Assembly: GCA_019828565.1 (NCBI GenBank)
Contig: JAHDYR010000014.1
Location: 186,001 to 250,000, forward strand
Reading direction: 5' to 3'
Source: Carpediemonas membranifera
Taxonomy: Eukaryota > Fornicata
Length of the DNA: 64,000 nucleotides
In this document: positions 8,965-17,458 of the stretch, piece by piece
How positions within the stretch are numbered: the stretch's first letter is position 1
How the letters are laid out: each line of letters begins with the position of its first letter
Program-made: the position numbers and the translations under genes
The notes under the pieces: model-generated
Told to the model about the DNA's origin: nothing
Databases searched by the model: none
What the model saw: only the letters and a program-made list of their open reading frames with translations

Positions 8965-11900
8965 TCATCTCCTAAGCCCTCTCTTCACCAGAGACCGCAC
9001 AACACCGCCCACGCCGCTGCTCTCCCGATCCTCCTTGGCCCGCTCGATCAGCAGACTCGCCTTAGGGTCCGTCTCTCCAAGCGCCCTGTTGGTAACCGTC
9101 CGGGGGTCGGCCCCGAGGTCCAGGAGCGTTGGGACGGCCTTTGGCTGGAACCTTGCGGCGATCTCTAGAGCTGTCATCCTGGTAAGATCGGATTCCCTCT
9201 CGAGATCCGCACCAGCAGATACGAGGGTGCGAATCAGCTTGGGCTGGATTCTGACCGCGAAATGGAGCAGCGAGACACCCTTGGCGGTGACGGCATTGAC
9301 ATCGGCGCCCATCGCCGCCAGCACGCTGACCAGTGAGGGGTGGTAGCGGCATGCAAGGAATAGTGGCGTGAAGCCGTTGCCGTCTCTCGCATCCAGCTCC
9401 GCACCAGCCATGAGCAGCACCGGGACCATGGCGGGAAGGTGCTGGGCCGCTAGGTGGATGGGGGCGCGGCCATGGGCATCCAAGTCGGACATGAAGGACG
9501 GCGACCTTGGCTTGAGCTTGTTGAAGTGGCACAGCGCAGTAAACTCAGCGTCCCGACGGCAGTACCAGAGGGCCTGAGTCTGCTTCAGTCTCAGCGCTGT
9601 CTCGTCGTTGTCGAAACACATCGCCTTGAGCTCCTTGACATCCGGTCGAGTCGAATGGAGTCGCCGTGCAGCCTCCGCATAGCGGCGGACCTGCCTCAGC
9701 AGCTCTCCGCTGCGGTGACCCTTGGGTGTCGGGTTCCTGGCATTAAGGGGGGTAGCCCCTGCCATGAGAAGTCCGAGGACACCGTACCAGTGGTCGTACT
9801 CGACGGCAAGCTCGAGCGGTGTCTTCTGCTCGTTGATGTTCTCAACATCAAGGGCTCCAGCGTCGATGAGTGTCTGGATGGCGTCGGGGTACTGGACACA
9901 CGCGATATGCAGTACTGAGTCACCATTGTCGTTCTGAGTCACAATAAGAGCCTGGTCAGTCGTGTCGAACCCGGCATCCCGGAGAATTACTCGGAATGGG
10001 GCAAACTCTGGACCATGTCGGATCGCCCAAACACTCTGGGCCTGCCGGACCATGAGGGCGGCCTCAATGCGGCCTTCGAGAGTCTCCTCCGGCACAAGGT
10101 TGGGATTCGCTCCGTTCTCGATCAGGGCGTTCACAGCGTCGACCTTCCTGATTGTTACAGCGACCGCAAGGGGTGACAGACCATGGCGGTCTGCAGCATT
10201 GACATTCATGCCTATCCTCAACAGCAGGGGGATGACTGACGGCCTCCAGACGGCATAGTGCATGGCGGTCCACCCATCGACAGCAGAACTCTCGGCGAGG
10301 TCGGGCGATCCGGGATCGATGCCGTTGGCTTGCAGTAGGGCGACGAACGCCTCATCGCGTCTGATACTCCGGAGTGCGTGTGCCTCGTCGAGAAGCATGG
10401 CGATCTCTGGGTTCTTGACGACCTCGCGGGTGTTGCTGAGGTCAGCGCCGGCTTCCAACAGCAGCTTGACGGGGTACGGCTTGCCCTGCTTGACTGCAGT
10501 TACCAGTGCGGTCTCCTGGTGCTCGTCCCTTGCCTCAAGGTCGAACCCTTTGTCGATGACAAACATGAGGTCCACTGGGGAGTCGAGTACCACGTGCGGG
10601 GTGGGGGGAGCAGATTCTGTGGGCTCTAGGGGCCTCCACTGGACAGCCCTGTAGGTGGCCGGGGGTGTCACCGTGACGGCCACACCATCCTTCACTGCTA
10701 GAACAGCGTCGGGGTCGCAGGGCGCGATGTCGGTCCATTTTCTCAGGGATGCATTGAACGAAGCGACCCTGCTGCCCGCTAGCACAGTGAGGCCGGTCTT
10801 GGTTTGTACCACCTGCGCGCCCTCGGTCTCGATGGGGCAGTCGGGAAGGACGTCGAAGCGGCCGAGGTGGATGCGGCGCAGCTGGCGGCGGTAGAGCAGG
10901 TAGCGGCCGACGCCAGTGTGGGCCTCCGCCTCGAAGAAGGAGCGGTGCGTCTCCCAGCAGTCCTCCGCGACGTTGTACACGTGCAGCGCGTCTGATACGT
11001 CGGGGCCCGACCCGCCGTGGACGTAGACGAAGCCGTCGGCCGCAGTCATCGCGAAGCCCCGCAGCTTGCCGGTGGGCATGTCGGCGAGCTTCAGCCAAAC
11101 GCGCTTAGTCAGATCGAAAGCATAGAACATAGCGCAGTCGTCATTGAGGGCGTATACCCTGTCCTTGAAGCAGCAGGCTCGGGCTACGGCGAGCAGAGGA
11201 AACTCAGACTCGGCTTCAAGTCGGAACTCGTAGCGTGCTGGCACCTCTGGGTCACAATCAAGCAATGACAGTGATGTGGCGGTCACAGATACGACCATAG
11301 ATCCGATACGGAAGGTCGAATCTTCGGCAAATCTTGAGATTGAGATGGCTTGATCGGGAATATTGGTCTGGAAAGTCTTGAATGCATCAAGGGCCATCTG
11401 TCTCCAAATATCGTCTCGGATATCTCTCAAGATCTGACCCCAGTCTGGCGACAGGGGGTTGCAGGCAAGTAGTGTGGTCTCGCGTGCATCGCGTGCCATG
11501 TCTTCGAGCTCCGCCCGGAGTTGGCGGAGACCGGGCTTGAGAGCGGTGATCTCATCGATGCGCTGACTAATAGCGGTAACCCAGCTGTCTCTCTCGGCAG
11601 CTGTAGCGGCCCTTAGCTCAAACACCCGCCCCGGTGCACGAACTACGAAGATGTTGTCCTCGCCAGCTGACACGAAGGCGGCACATAAAGGGATACAGCC
11701 CTTATCCACGGACAGGCGGCCACGGGAAAGGTACATAAAGACGTCGGACAGCAGAACGAATTCCCTCCCCTTCCACGTGCCTGCTCGGTGGGCGAGACGC
11801 GATAGCTGACCGCGTTTGAACAGCTGGCGGTCATAGCCTGAGACGTCTCCGCCAATCTCATTCCAGTTCGAGATTGCCGTCCGGATGCCCTGGACGGCTA

Positions 11901-13938
11901 CACGACGGTCCTGCTCTGACATGTGGGCGTTGACGGTGTTGGCGACATCTGACATAATCTTAAGGGCATCCTCGAGATTCTGCATGTCTGGATGATCAGA
12001 TTCGGTGGATTTGATGAGCTCCGCCAGCTGCATCTTGTATCTAGGGACGCGTTGCACTGGCATGATCAGATATGACAATAAATCCAAGTGAGTCGGGTTC
12101 GAGTCATGAGACCTCACCCACTCCAAGAAGGAAGCCAGGGCGCTCTTGGTGTTGGGTGCCTGGAGCTTCTTCTGGGCAGCGTCGTAGTTGGAGCTATAGT
12201 GCTTATACATGTTGATGTAGGGCCCGATGAGAACGAATATGTCGCCGACAAGCGTCTTCTCCGGGTCAAAGCTGGCCAGCCTCTCCTCCAGTCTATTGAG
12301 GAGGTCGATGTTAGCAGGAATGAACTGACTCAGATTAGCGAAGATGGTAGCCGGGTTGGCGAGGGTCTTGGGCCAATCCTCGGCCGTTGACCGTCGAATA
12401 AACTCTGGGATTACTGCGGTACGGAGGAAGTTCATGGCTGTTACATATGTCCGCTCAGTGTCACGTAACTCATGTACCACCCGACTCCGGTGTGCGAGTC
12501 TCTTCTCCCGCTTCCGGTCAGTCACAGCAGTCTTGATGAGCTCCACAACCTCCACGGGATACTCTGATGCCGTCAGATCAATCAGAGACGGGTCTGCACC
12601 TGCCCGTAGCAGCTGGGGGATGGCGTTGATGCACTCGTCGCAGGCTACGTGCAGAATAGTGTGACCGTCTTTGTTCTTGTCCGTAAGGATGGTGGGGCTG
12701 GTGGTGTCGAACCCGCGGGCATGGATGAGGCCGTTGAACGCTGGGTAATCAAGCACACGGGCCAGCTGCCGGGCACGGCGTAGCAGGGCGTGGGAGGGTG
12801 TGTCAGCACGCGGGAGCCGGTCCAGTGCTAGTTTGAAGTCGGCGCCGGCGTCCAGCAGCGTCTTGGTAGCGTCCACGTTCCCTGATTGAACGGCGTCAGC
12901 GAGGGGTGGCAGGCGGCCCTGATCGACACTGTTGGGGTCACATCCGGCGACCAGGAGCGGGGTGAGCATCTCAGGAGCGTGAGCGGCGGCGATATGAAGG
13001 ACTGTACGGCCTCTGACGTCGGTATCGGTGAGAACATCAATACTCAGGGGATCAATGCCGACGTCGGTGAGGAGGGCAGCGAGGTCGGGCTTGATGGCGA
13101 CGTGGACGAGCCACGAGACGTCCCACACACGGCCAGTAGGGCCCATGAGAAGGGTCTTATCCGCCGCAGTGCCGAGGACGCTTCTCAGTTCGCAGGAACA
13201 GATGCCGCCCCACCGGTCTGTGGTCGTGTTGAACGAAGCGACCCTGCTGCCCGCTAGCACAGTGAGGCCGGTCTTGGTTTGTACCACCTGCGCGCCCTCG
13301 GTCTCGATGGGGCAGTCGGGAAGGACGTCGAAGCGGCCGAGGTGGATGCGGCGCAGCTGGCGGCGGTAGAGCAGGTAGCGGCCGACGCCAGTGTGGGCCT
13401 CCGCCTCGAAGAAGGAGCGGTGCGTCTCCCAGCAGTCCTCCGCGACGTTGTACACGTGCAGCGCGTCTGATACGTCGGGGCCCGACCCGCCGTGGACGTA
13501 GACGAAGCCGTCGGCCGCAGTCATCGCGAAGCCCCGCAGCTTGCCGGTGGGCATGTCGGCGAGTGCTTTCCACTGGCGGGTACGGAAGCTGAAGCTGTGG
13601 AAGCGGCGAGACTGCTGGTCTAGGGCGAAAAGTTCGCCGCTGGTGAGATCCCCGAGAATAGTGGCGCGGTAGATGAAGTCTAGCGGGCATCTATGGAGGA
13701 TGTACTTGAAGGTGCTAATGGGGCTCCCGATCTCGAGGAAATGGAGGCTTGAACACTGCGCATACACGCGTACGGCACCATCCAACGCAACAGAGACATT
13801 CGGGTCCACAAAGGCGGTCACAATGGGGTTATCGGGTATGCAGTCACCAATGATGCTGCTGAGCTCCAGTTCCATTGTATCTGGTGGCTGGTTCATGCTC
13901 GATCGTTTGTTGCACAGTCGGCGCGGTCGCCGAGTCAT
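8965..13938 (-). CDS. Kelch / ankyrin / RhoGEF (DH-PH) multidomain protein
   Basis: About 1657 residues from the ATG at 13938; a nearby ATG at 13896 is a possible alternative. Order of domains: Kelch-like propeller segment (about 50-290), ankyrin repeats (about 300-460), a Dbl-homology domain (about 476-690, with RVVHELRDTERTYV at its start and YLIMPVQRVPRYKMQL in its conserved helix), a PH domain (about 695-800), a second Kelch-like segment (about 900-1085), then a long ankyrin array (about 1125-1650). DH-PH pairs exchange nucleotide on Rho-family GTPases, so this is likely an actin-signalling regulator with two protein-binding arms. The two Kelch segments share 335 identical base pairs. The 3' end is 50 bp from the convergent isopentenyltransferase gene. 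Confidence 0.9.
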   Translation of the reverse strand: MTRRPRRLCNKRSSMNQPPDTMELELSSIIGDCIPDNPIVTAFVDPNVSVALDGAVRVYAQCSSLHFLEIGSPISTFKYILHRCPLDFIYRATILGDLTSGELFALDQQSRRFHSFSFRTRQWKALADMPTGKLRGFAMTAADGFVYVHGGSGPDVSDALHVYNVAEDCWETHRSFFEAEAHTGVGRYLLYRRQLRRIHLGRFDVLPDCPIETEGAQVVQTKTGLTVLAGSRVASFNTTTDRWGGICSCELRSVLGTAADKTLLMGPTGRVWDVSWLVHVAIKPDLAALLTDVGIDPLSIDVLTDTDVRGRTVLHIAAAHAPEMLTPLLVAGCDPNSVDQGRLPPLADAVQSGNVDATKTLLDAGADFKLALDRLPRADTPSHALLRRARQLARVLDYPAFNGLIHARGFDTTSPTILTDKNKDGHTILHVACDECINAIPQLLRAGADPSLIDLTASEYPVEVVELIKTAVTDRKREKRLAHRSRVVHELRDTERTYVTAMNFLRTAVIPEFIRRSTAEDWPKTLANPATIFANLSQFIPANIDLLNRLEERLASFDPEKTLVGDIFVLIGPYINMYKHYSSNYDAAQKKLQAPNTKSALASFLEWVRSHDSNPTHLDLLSYLIMPVQRVPRYKMQLAELIKSTESDHPDMQNLEDALKIMSDVANTVNAHMSEQDRRVAVQGIRTAISNWNEIGGDVSGYDRQLFKRGQLSRLAHRAGTWKGREFVLLSDVFMYLSRGRLSVDKGCIPLCAAFVSAGEDNIFVVRAPGRVFELRAATAAERDSWVTAISQRIDEITALKPGLRQLRAELEDMARDARETTLLACNPLSPDWGQILRDIRDDIWRQMALDAFKTFQTNIPDQAISISRFAEDSTFRIGSMVVSVTATSLSLLDCDPEVPARYEFRLEAESEFPLLAVARACCFKDRVYALNDDCAMFYAFDLTKRVWLKLADMPTGKLRGFAMTAADGFVYVHGGSGPDVSDALHVYNVAEDCWETHRSFFEAEAHTGVGRYLLYRRQLRRIHLGRFDVLPDCPIETEGAQVVQTKTGLTVLAGSRVASFNASLRKWTDIAPCDPDAVLAVKDGVAVTVTPPATYRAVQWRPLEPTESAPPTPHVVLDSPVDLMFVIDKGFDLEARDEHQETALVTAVKQGKPYPVKLLLEAGADLSNTREVVKNPEIAMLLDEAHALRSIRRDEAFVALLQANGIDPGSPDLAESSAVDGWTAMHYAVWRPSVIPLLLRIGMNVNAADRHGLSPLAVAVTIRKVDAVNALIENGANPNLVPEETLEGRIEAALMVRQAQSVWAIRHGPEFAPFRVILRDAGFDTTDQALIVTQNDNGDSVLHIACVQYPDAIQTLIDAGALDVENINEQKTPLELAVEYDHWYGVLGLLMAGATPLNARNPTPKGHRSGELLRQVRRYAEAARRLHSTRPDVKELKAMCFDNDETALRLKQTQALWYCRRDAEFTALCHFNKLKPRSPSFMSDLDAHGRAPIHLAAQHLPAMVPVLLMAGAELDARDGNGFTPLFLACRYHPSLVSVLAAMGADVNAVTAKGVSLLHFAVRIQPKLIRTLVSAGADLERESDLTRMTALEIAARFQPKAVPTLLDLGADPRTVTNRALGETDPKASLLIERAKEDRESSGVGGVVRSLVKRGLRR
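10754..11088. repeat. 335-bp exact repeat, copy 1 (Kelch module of RhoGEF gene)
   Basis: Identical to 13229-13563 in the same gene and frame. It encodes 111 identical residues (LADMPTGKLRGFAMTAADGF onward). The bases outside diverge at once, pointing to gene conversion between the two Kelch modules. Confidence 0.95.
13229..13563. repeat. 335-bp exact repeat, copy 2 (Kelch module of RhoGEF gene)
   Basis: Second copy of 10754-11088, 2475 bp (825 codons) away in the same frame. Confidence 0.95.
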
Positions 13939-14461
13939 CCGCTCAAACTTCACCCAGCGACTGGCACAACCCAGCCGGATCGGGCTACATATGATCGATT
14001 TGGCGGTCACCGCTTTGCAATTTCTTCAGATCGAAAATTTCGCGATGATATGGAACAGCGGTAGACCCATTTCGGCAGAATGCTTTGATGGACTGTAAAT
14101 TACGTGTCATAATCTACACCGTATGGGGAGAGTCGGGCTTTGGATGGGCACTAGACTCATTTGCAAGCATGTTAGTGCTTGCTTTCACTACAGCCAGATA
14201 CATTATCCGTTGGTAGTGCTGTTGTTGTTCATACACGTGGGTGGGGTACTGGCACAATTTTCGTCCACGGTATTATCCTGCCAAATCGGGCCACCACAAA
14301 TTCTTGTCAGGAATTTTTGTGAGCCAAATGAAGTTAAGACCAGAGAGAATGGGTGCAGTAGACAGCCTCGCAGTACCCAGTGGCCTCCAGAAATTTCATT
14401 GTAGAGTTTTGTCCATTTTTGTCGGGTTAAGGTTTCTCTCTCTCAAGGACAGAACGAAAGC
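13939..14461. other. Divergent intergenic region between RhoGEF gene and eL33
   Basis: About 520 bp between a minus-strand start and a plus-strand start. No gene is evident. A pyrimidine-rich stretch (GTTTCTCTCTCTCAAGG) lies just before the eL33 ATG, as is common for highly expressed ribosomal protein genes. Confidence 0.5.
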
Positions 14462-14767
14462 ATGGCGACTCCCCGTCTCTTTGTTAAGGGCACCGTTCTC
14501 GGTTACAAGCGTACCCGTACCATCCAGCGTCCTTCCTCTACTCTTCTTCAGCTCGAGGGCGTTAACGTGAAGGAGGATACCGGTTTCTACCTTGGCAAGC
14601 GCGTCTGCTACGTCTACAAGGTTGGCCGCGAGTCCCGTTGCATCTGGGGCCGTATCACCCGTGCCCACGGCAACAGCGGTGTTGTCCGTGCCCGTTTCCA
14701 GCACAACCTTCCCCCCCAGTCTTTCGGCGCCACTGTTCGCGTCCACCTCTTCCCTTCCTCCATCTAA
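14462..14767 (+). CDS. RPL35A: 60S ribosomal protein eL33 (L35a)
   Basis: A 101-residue basic protein matching the eukaryotic/archaeal eL33 family over its full length. Conserved blocks include FYLGKRVCYVYK, IWGRITRAHGNSGVVRARF and the C-terminal PSSI, equivalent to PSRI/PSNI ends elsewhere. It is part of the large ribosomal subunit. Codons are strongly biased to CGT, CTT/CTC, GTT/GTC and AAG, unlike the neighbouring signalling genes, consistent with high expression. The ATG at 14462 is preceded by a pyrimidine-rich stretch. No intron is needed. Confidence 0.97.
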   Translation: MATPRLFVKGTVLGYKRTRTIQRPSSTLLQLEGVNVKEDTGFYLGKRVCYVYKVGRESRCIWGRITRAHGNSGVVRARFQHNLPPQSFGATVRVHLFPSSI

Positions 14768-15015
14768 GGGATGACCAGTAAACGCGAATACTATAGAAAG
14801 AGCGGCAGTGAGGCCTCAGTGAGAGGTGGTTTTATAACATGAGTGGGATCTTGTTCTTCTTCCGTTAGTTGGGCGTGGTCATGGTGTGAACGAGCCTGCC
14901 ATACAGCGCCATAAGCTATCCACCACGCTCATGTCGGCTGTGGTCTGGCACCTGGCTCGGAGGGGTAAGGTGCCAGGCAGTTGCCTTAGCAGCAAGTCAC
15001 TGAAGTGAGATCACG

Positions 15016-15484
15016 ATGGAGAACAAGGTGGCCATCGGCTGCGATCACGGCGGCATTGAACTGAAACTTGAGCTAATTGAGCACCTGAAGTCTCTTGGAA
15101 AGACACCCATCGACGTTGGCTGCCACAAGGAGGATGGCTCCGTCGATTACCCTGACTACGCCCGGGCAATCTGCAAGGAAGTGACCGCTGGCAACTGCAG
15201 TATGTATCAACAACACCTGATCTTATGTAGAATGCGGCATCGCCGTCTGTGGCAGTGGCATCGGCATCTCAATTGCTGCCAACAAGGTCTCTGGCATCCG
15301 CTGCGCCCTTCTCCACGACCACTATGGCGCACACATGTGCCGCCAGCACAACAACGCCAACGTCATGGCCCTAGGTGGGCGTGTAACTGGTGTTGAGGTT
15401 GCCAAGGAGATTGTTACTACGTTCCTTCAGACTGAGTTCGAAGGCGGGAGGCACCAGAGGAGAGTGGACAAGATTGAGCAGTAA
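15016..15484 (+). CDS. Ribose-5-phosphate isomerase B (RpiB/LacAB family); one 31-nt intron
   Basis: The enzyme interconverts ribose 5-phosphate and ribulose 5-phosphate in the non-oxidative pentose phosphate pathway. Exon 1 (15016-15199) gives IGCDHGGIELKLELIEHLKS. Removing 15200-15230 joins it to CGIAVCGSGIGISIAANK, the family's active-site loop with the catalytic Cys, followed by the RCALLHD and NNANVMALGGR segments. The spliced coding sequence is 438 nt (145 residues), the usual RpiB size. Animals use the unrelated RpiA; RpiB occurs in bacteria and several protists, so a bacterial origin for this gene is likely. Unspliced, the frame would run into nonsense after residue 61. Confidence 0.95.
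15200..15230 (+). other. Intron, 31 nt (RpiB gene)
   Basis: Starts GTATGT and ends TTATGTAG. Its removal restores the RpiB active-site loop and a 146-codon frame. Confidence 0.93.
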
Positions 15485-15539
15485 AGCTGGTACTCCGTTT
15501 ATGTCCTACAACTATAGATAATCACGTCAGATCTCGCCT

Positions 15540-15953
15540 TCACTTGACAGCGAGGGCCGTCTTCGAGACAGATTGAGTGAACAGCTCGCTCCGAATGGGC
15601 TGCTGGAGAGACTGGAACGGATTCTTCAGAACTATGTCTGCTAGGAGCTCGTATATTGCAGAGAGGAACTTTGTGAGAGCGTCGGCTGAGCTCCTGTCTG
15701 CAATCACGAAGAGCTTCAGGCCAGTAGGAGTTCCCCGACATTCTAGAACGCATTCACCGAAGTATACCTTCTCAATACCAGACTTAGATCCGTCAATGGC
15801 ACGTCCCATTGTGTGGAAGCCATGGAATACAGATGCTAGGAGAATTTGATCATTTGCGCTGATCTTGCTGGCTTCTGGCGATCTCTCTTGAAACACTTGG
15901 TTATAGATCAAGTTTCCCGATTGACTAAGAATGAATAGGCTGTGGATAACCAT
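15540..15953 (-). CDS. TRAPPC4: TRAPP complex subunit 4 (Trs23/sybindin family)
   Basis: A 137-residue protein with the longin-like TRAPP fold. The N-terminus MVIHSLFILSQSGNLIY matches the first strand of TRAPPC4. Central LLASVFHGFHTMGRAI and the C-terminal block KLFVIADRSSADALTKFLSA, YELLADIVLKNPFQSLQQPI and RSELF align with the family. It lacks the PDZ-like insertion of the longer animal subunit, so it resembles a minimal form. TRAPP is a Rab guanine-nucleotide exchange and tethering complex at the Golgi and ER. The gene converges on RpiB with about 55 bp between the stops. Confidence 0.9.
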   Translation of the reverse strand: MVIHSLFILSQSGNLIYNQVFQERSPEASKISANDQILLASVFHGFHTMGRAIDGSKSGIEKVYFGECVLECRGTPTGLKLFVIADRSSADALTKFLSAIYELLADIVLKNPFQSLQQPIRSELFTQSVSKTALAVK

Positions 15954-16099
15954 ATAGGTGGTATTGGTGCATAAAATGCGATATCTTCAGAGCCTGCACA
16001 ACGAATGGCCAACCTGGTAGGAGGTCAACCATTCTCTTCAAACTGTGTAGGGTGACTTGTCTCGCTCATTTTTCTGCAGTATCACAATCAGGCACCACC

Positions 16100-17026
16100 A
16101 TGAACGGTGATAAGACTGCCAAGGAGAGGCAGGTTCGGTATGTTATAGTATACCTACAATAATGACACAGAAAGCGCGAGAAGCAGTTCGGCCTGACAGA
16201 AGGAGTGAAACAGTCTCTCGGATCCACATACCAGTCAGTGGAGCACGCACTGGCGAAATCAAAGGCACCACAGTGGATTCAGATCATGTCTATCGCTGCT
16301 GCCATGCTTTTGAAGACAAAAGACCGGATCCAGCTTCTAGTATTTGCATCCTACCTGAAAGCTATCCGGTCACACACTCAGGCGGGCGAGGGCGACCGGA
16401 TGACGAAGGAAGCACTGCACATCCTGGTCATGTACATAGAGGAGTGCCCGCTTAGTGGAGATACCTTCACAATCCTCGATTACCTCGGCGACGTTATTGA
16501 GCAGGAGCTCAGCACCACACAGGACGATGGTGCAGCGGACATCGACGGTCATAGGAGTGAGGCCGACGCCCCGCCACGTCGTTCCAAGACAGACCATGGC
16601 GTTACCAGATTTGACGAGACCGTGCTGTCATTTCGGACAGCAAAGCTCGTCCAAGAGGTCCAGGACGCGTGGAGTCAGAGCGGTCTGGCGATATCAGACG
16701 GCAGACGGGCGGCGGACATCATTGGCCGGGCCCGGCTGTGGATCGCCAACAGAATATTGATGGAGGCCCTGCTTCTCACATACAACTGCGCGGAGGCGAG
16801 CTTCTATGAGCAACGGAACGATAAGAAGTTCCTATCGCCCAGGAAGATCATGAAGACTGTCCATCGAGTCATCAGCAACCGCAGTGATGCGAGCAAAGCC
16901 CGCGGGGGTGGCACTATCGGGGCGGCTCAGCCTGGGGCGAGGGATGCCATGTGTGCGGTGGCGGACGAGGCACTTCTCGAGCTCGGCCAGACGATTGGTT
17001 GTGGCGCTGATAGGTTCATTCCGTGA
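16100..17026 (+). CDS. Uncharacterised helical protein; one 33-nt intron
   Basis: Exon 1 begins at the ATG at 16100 (MNGDKTAKERQV) and splices after 38 nt to exon 2 at 16171, giving KREKQFGLTEGVKQSLG and an open frame to the stop at 17026, about 297 residues in all. The protein looks mostly helical. A hydrophobic helix lies near residue 55 (IMSIAAAMLLKTKDRIQLL), and an acidic disordered segment lies near residues 130-160. Residues 170-245 are helical (ARLWIANRILMEALLLTYN). I do not recognise a family. The unspliced alternative needs a GTG start, so the spliced model is preferred. Confidence 0.7.
16138..16170 (+). other. Intron, 33 nt (gene at 16100)
   Basis: Starts GTATGT and ends TGACACAG, fitting the pattern of the other introns here. 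Removal links an ATG-initiated basic leader in frame to the downstream exon. Confidence 0.8.
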
Positions 17027-17458
17027 GTTGTAGATTAATATAGATTTCTAGACGACGATAAATGCCAGTCGGGTGCCTCCTAAGCTGGTGTGTGTCAAAC
17101 GACATATGAAGATGCATGCATGGTATCGATGAAGTCTGACCACAGACGTCGCCAAAACAGATTCAATCATTTCAATCTTTGCGCAAATCGACTTTACGAA
17201 ACAAAATATATATGAGCTTAAGATAGGATATCACTGGAGGCTGGCGACGGCTCTCTCCCAGAACTCCATTTACGTATTTAATCTGAGTTTGTAGTGGTGA
17301 ACAGTACGACCAACCGTCTTCAACCCACGCCAGAGGCGCGGAATAGAGAGATTACATGAATACATACCTCTTAATGTACCGGTCCACACCGTTCCAAGTC
17401 TGTCCAACGCCGGCCAGCCTAACTAAAGATTTGCGCAAATCTGACAGCACTGTGTTGG
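17027..17458. other. Intergenic region with two TTTGCGCAAAT elements
   Basis: About 430 bp before the giant membrane-sensor gene. No gene is evident. It is AT-richer than its neighbours and holds two copies of TTTGCGCAAAT (17178-17188 and within 17427-17442). Confidence 0.55.
17427..17442. promoter_or_regulatory. 16-bp perfect palindrome AGATTTGCGCAAATCT upstream of sensor gene
   Basis: A perfect inverted repeat ending 16 bp before the ATG at 17459. The core TTTGCGCAAAT recurs at 17178-17188. Related sequences lie upstream of the M20 hydrolase (AGATTTGCAAATCT, 34199-34212) and BiP (AGATTTGCGC, 51722-51731). It is likely a binding site for a dimeric transcription factor or a core-promoter element; this is inferred from position and symmetry. 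Confidence 0.6.

Noticed and set aside
13939-14010. Upstream GTG start for the RhoGEF protein at 14010
   Set aside because: Non-ATG start in a eukaryote with an in-frame ATG soon after; the extra 24 residues show no conservation cue.
14396-14746. Minus-strand 116-codon frame over eL33
   Set aside because: Entirely overlaps the conserved ribosomal protein gene and reflects its codon bias.
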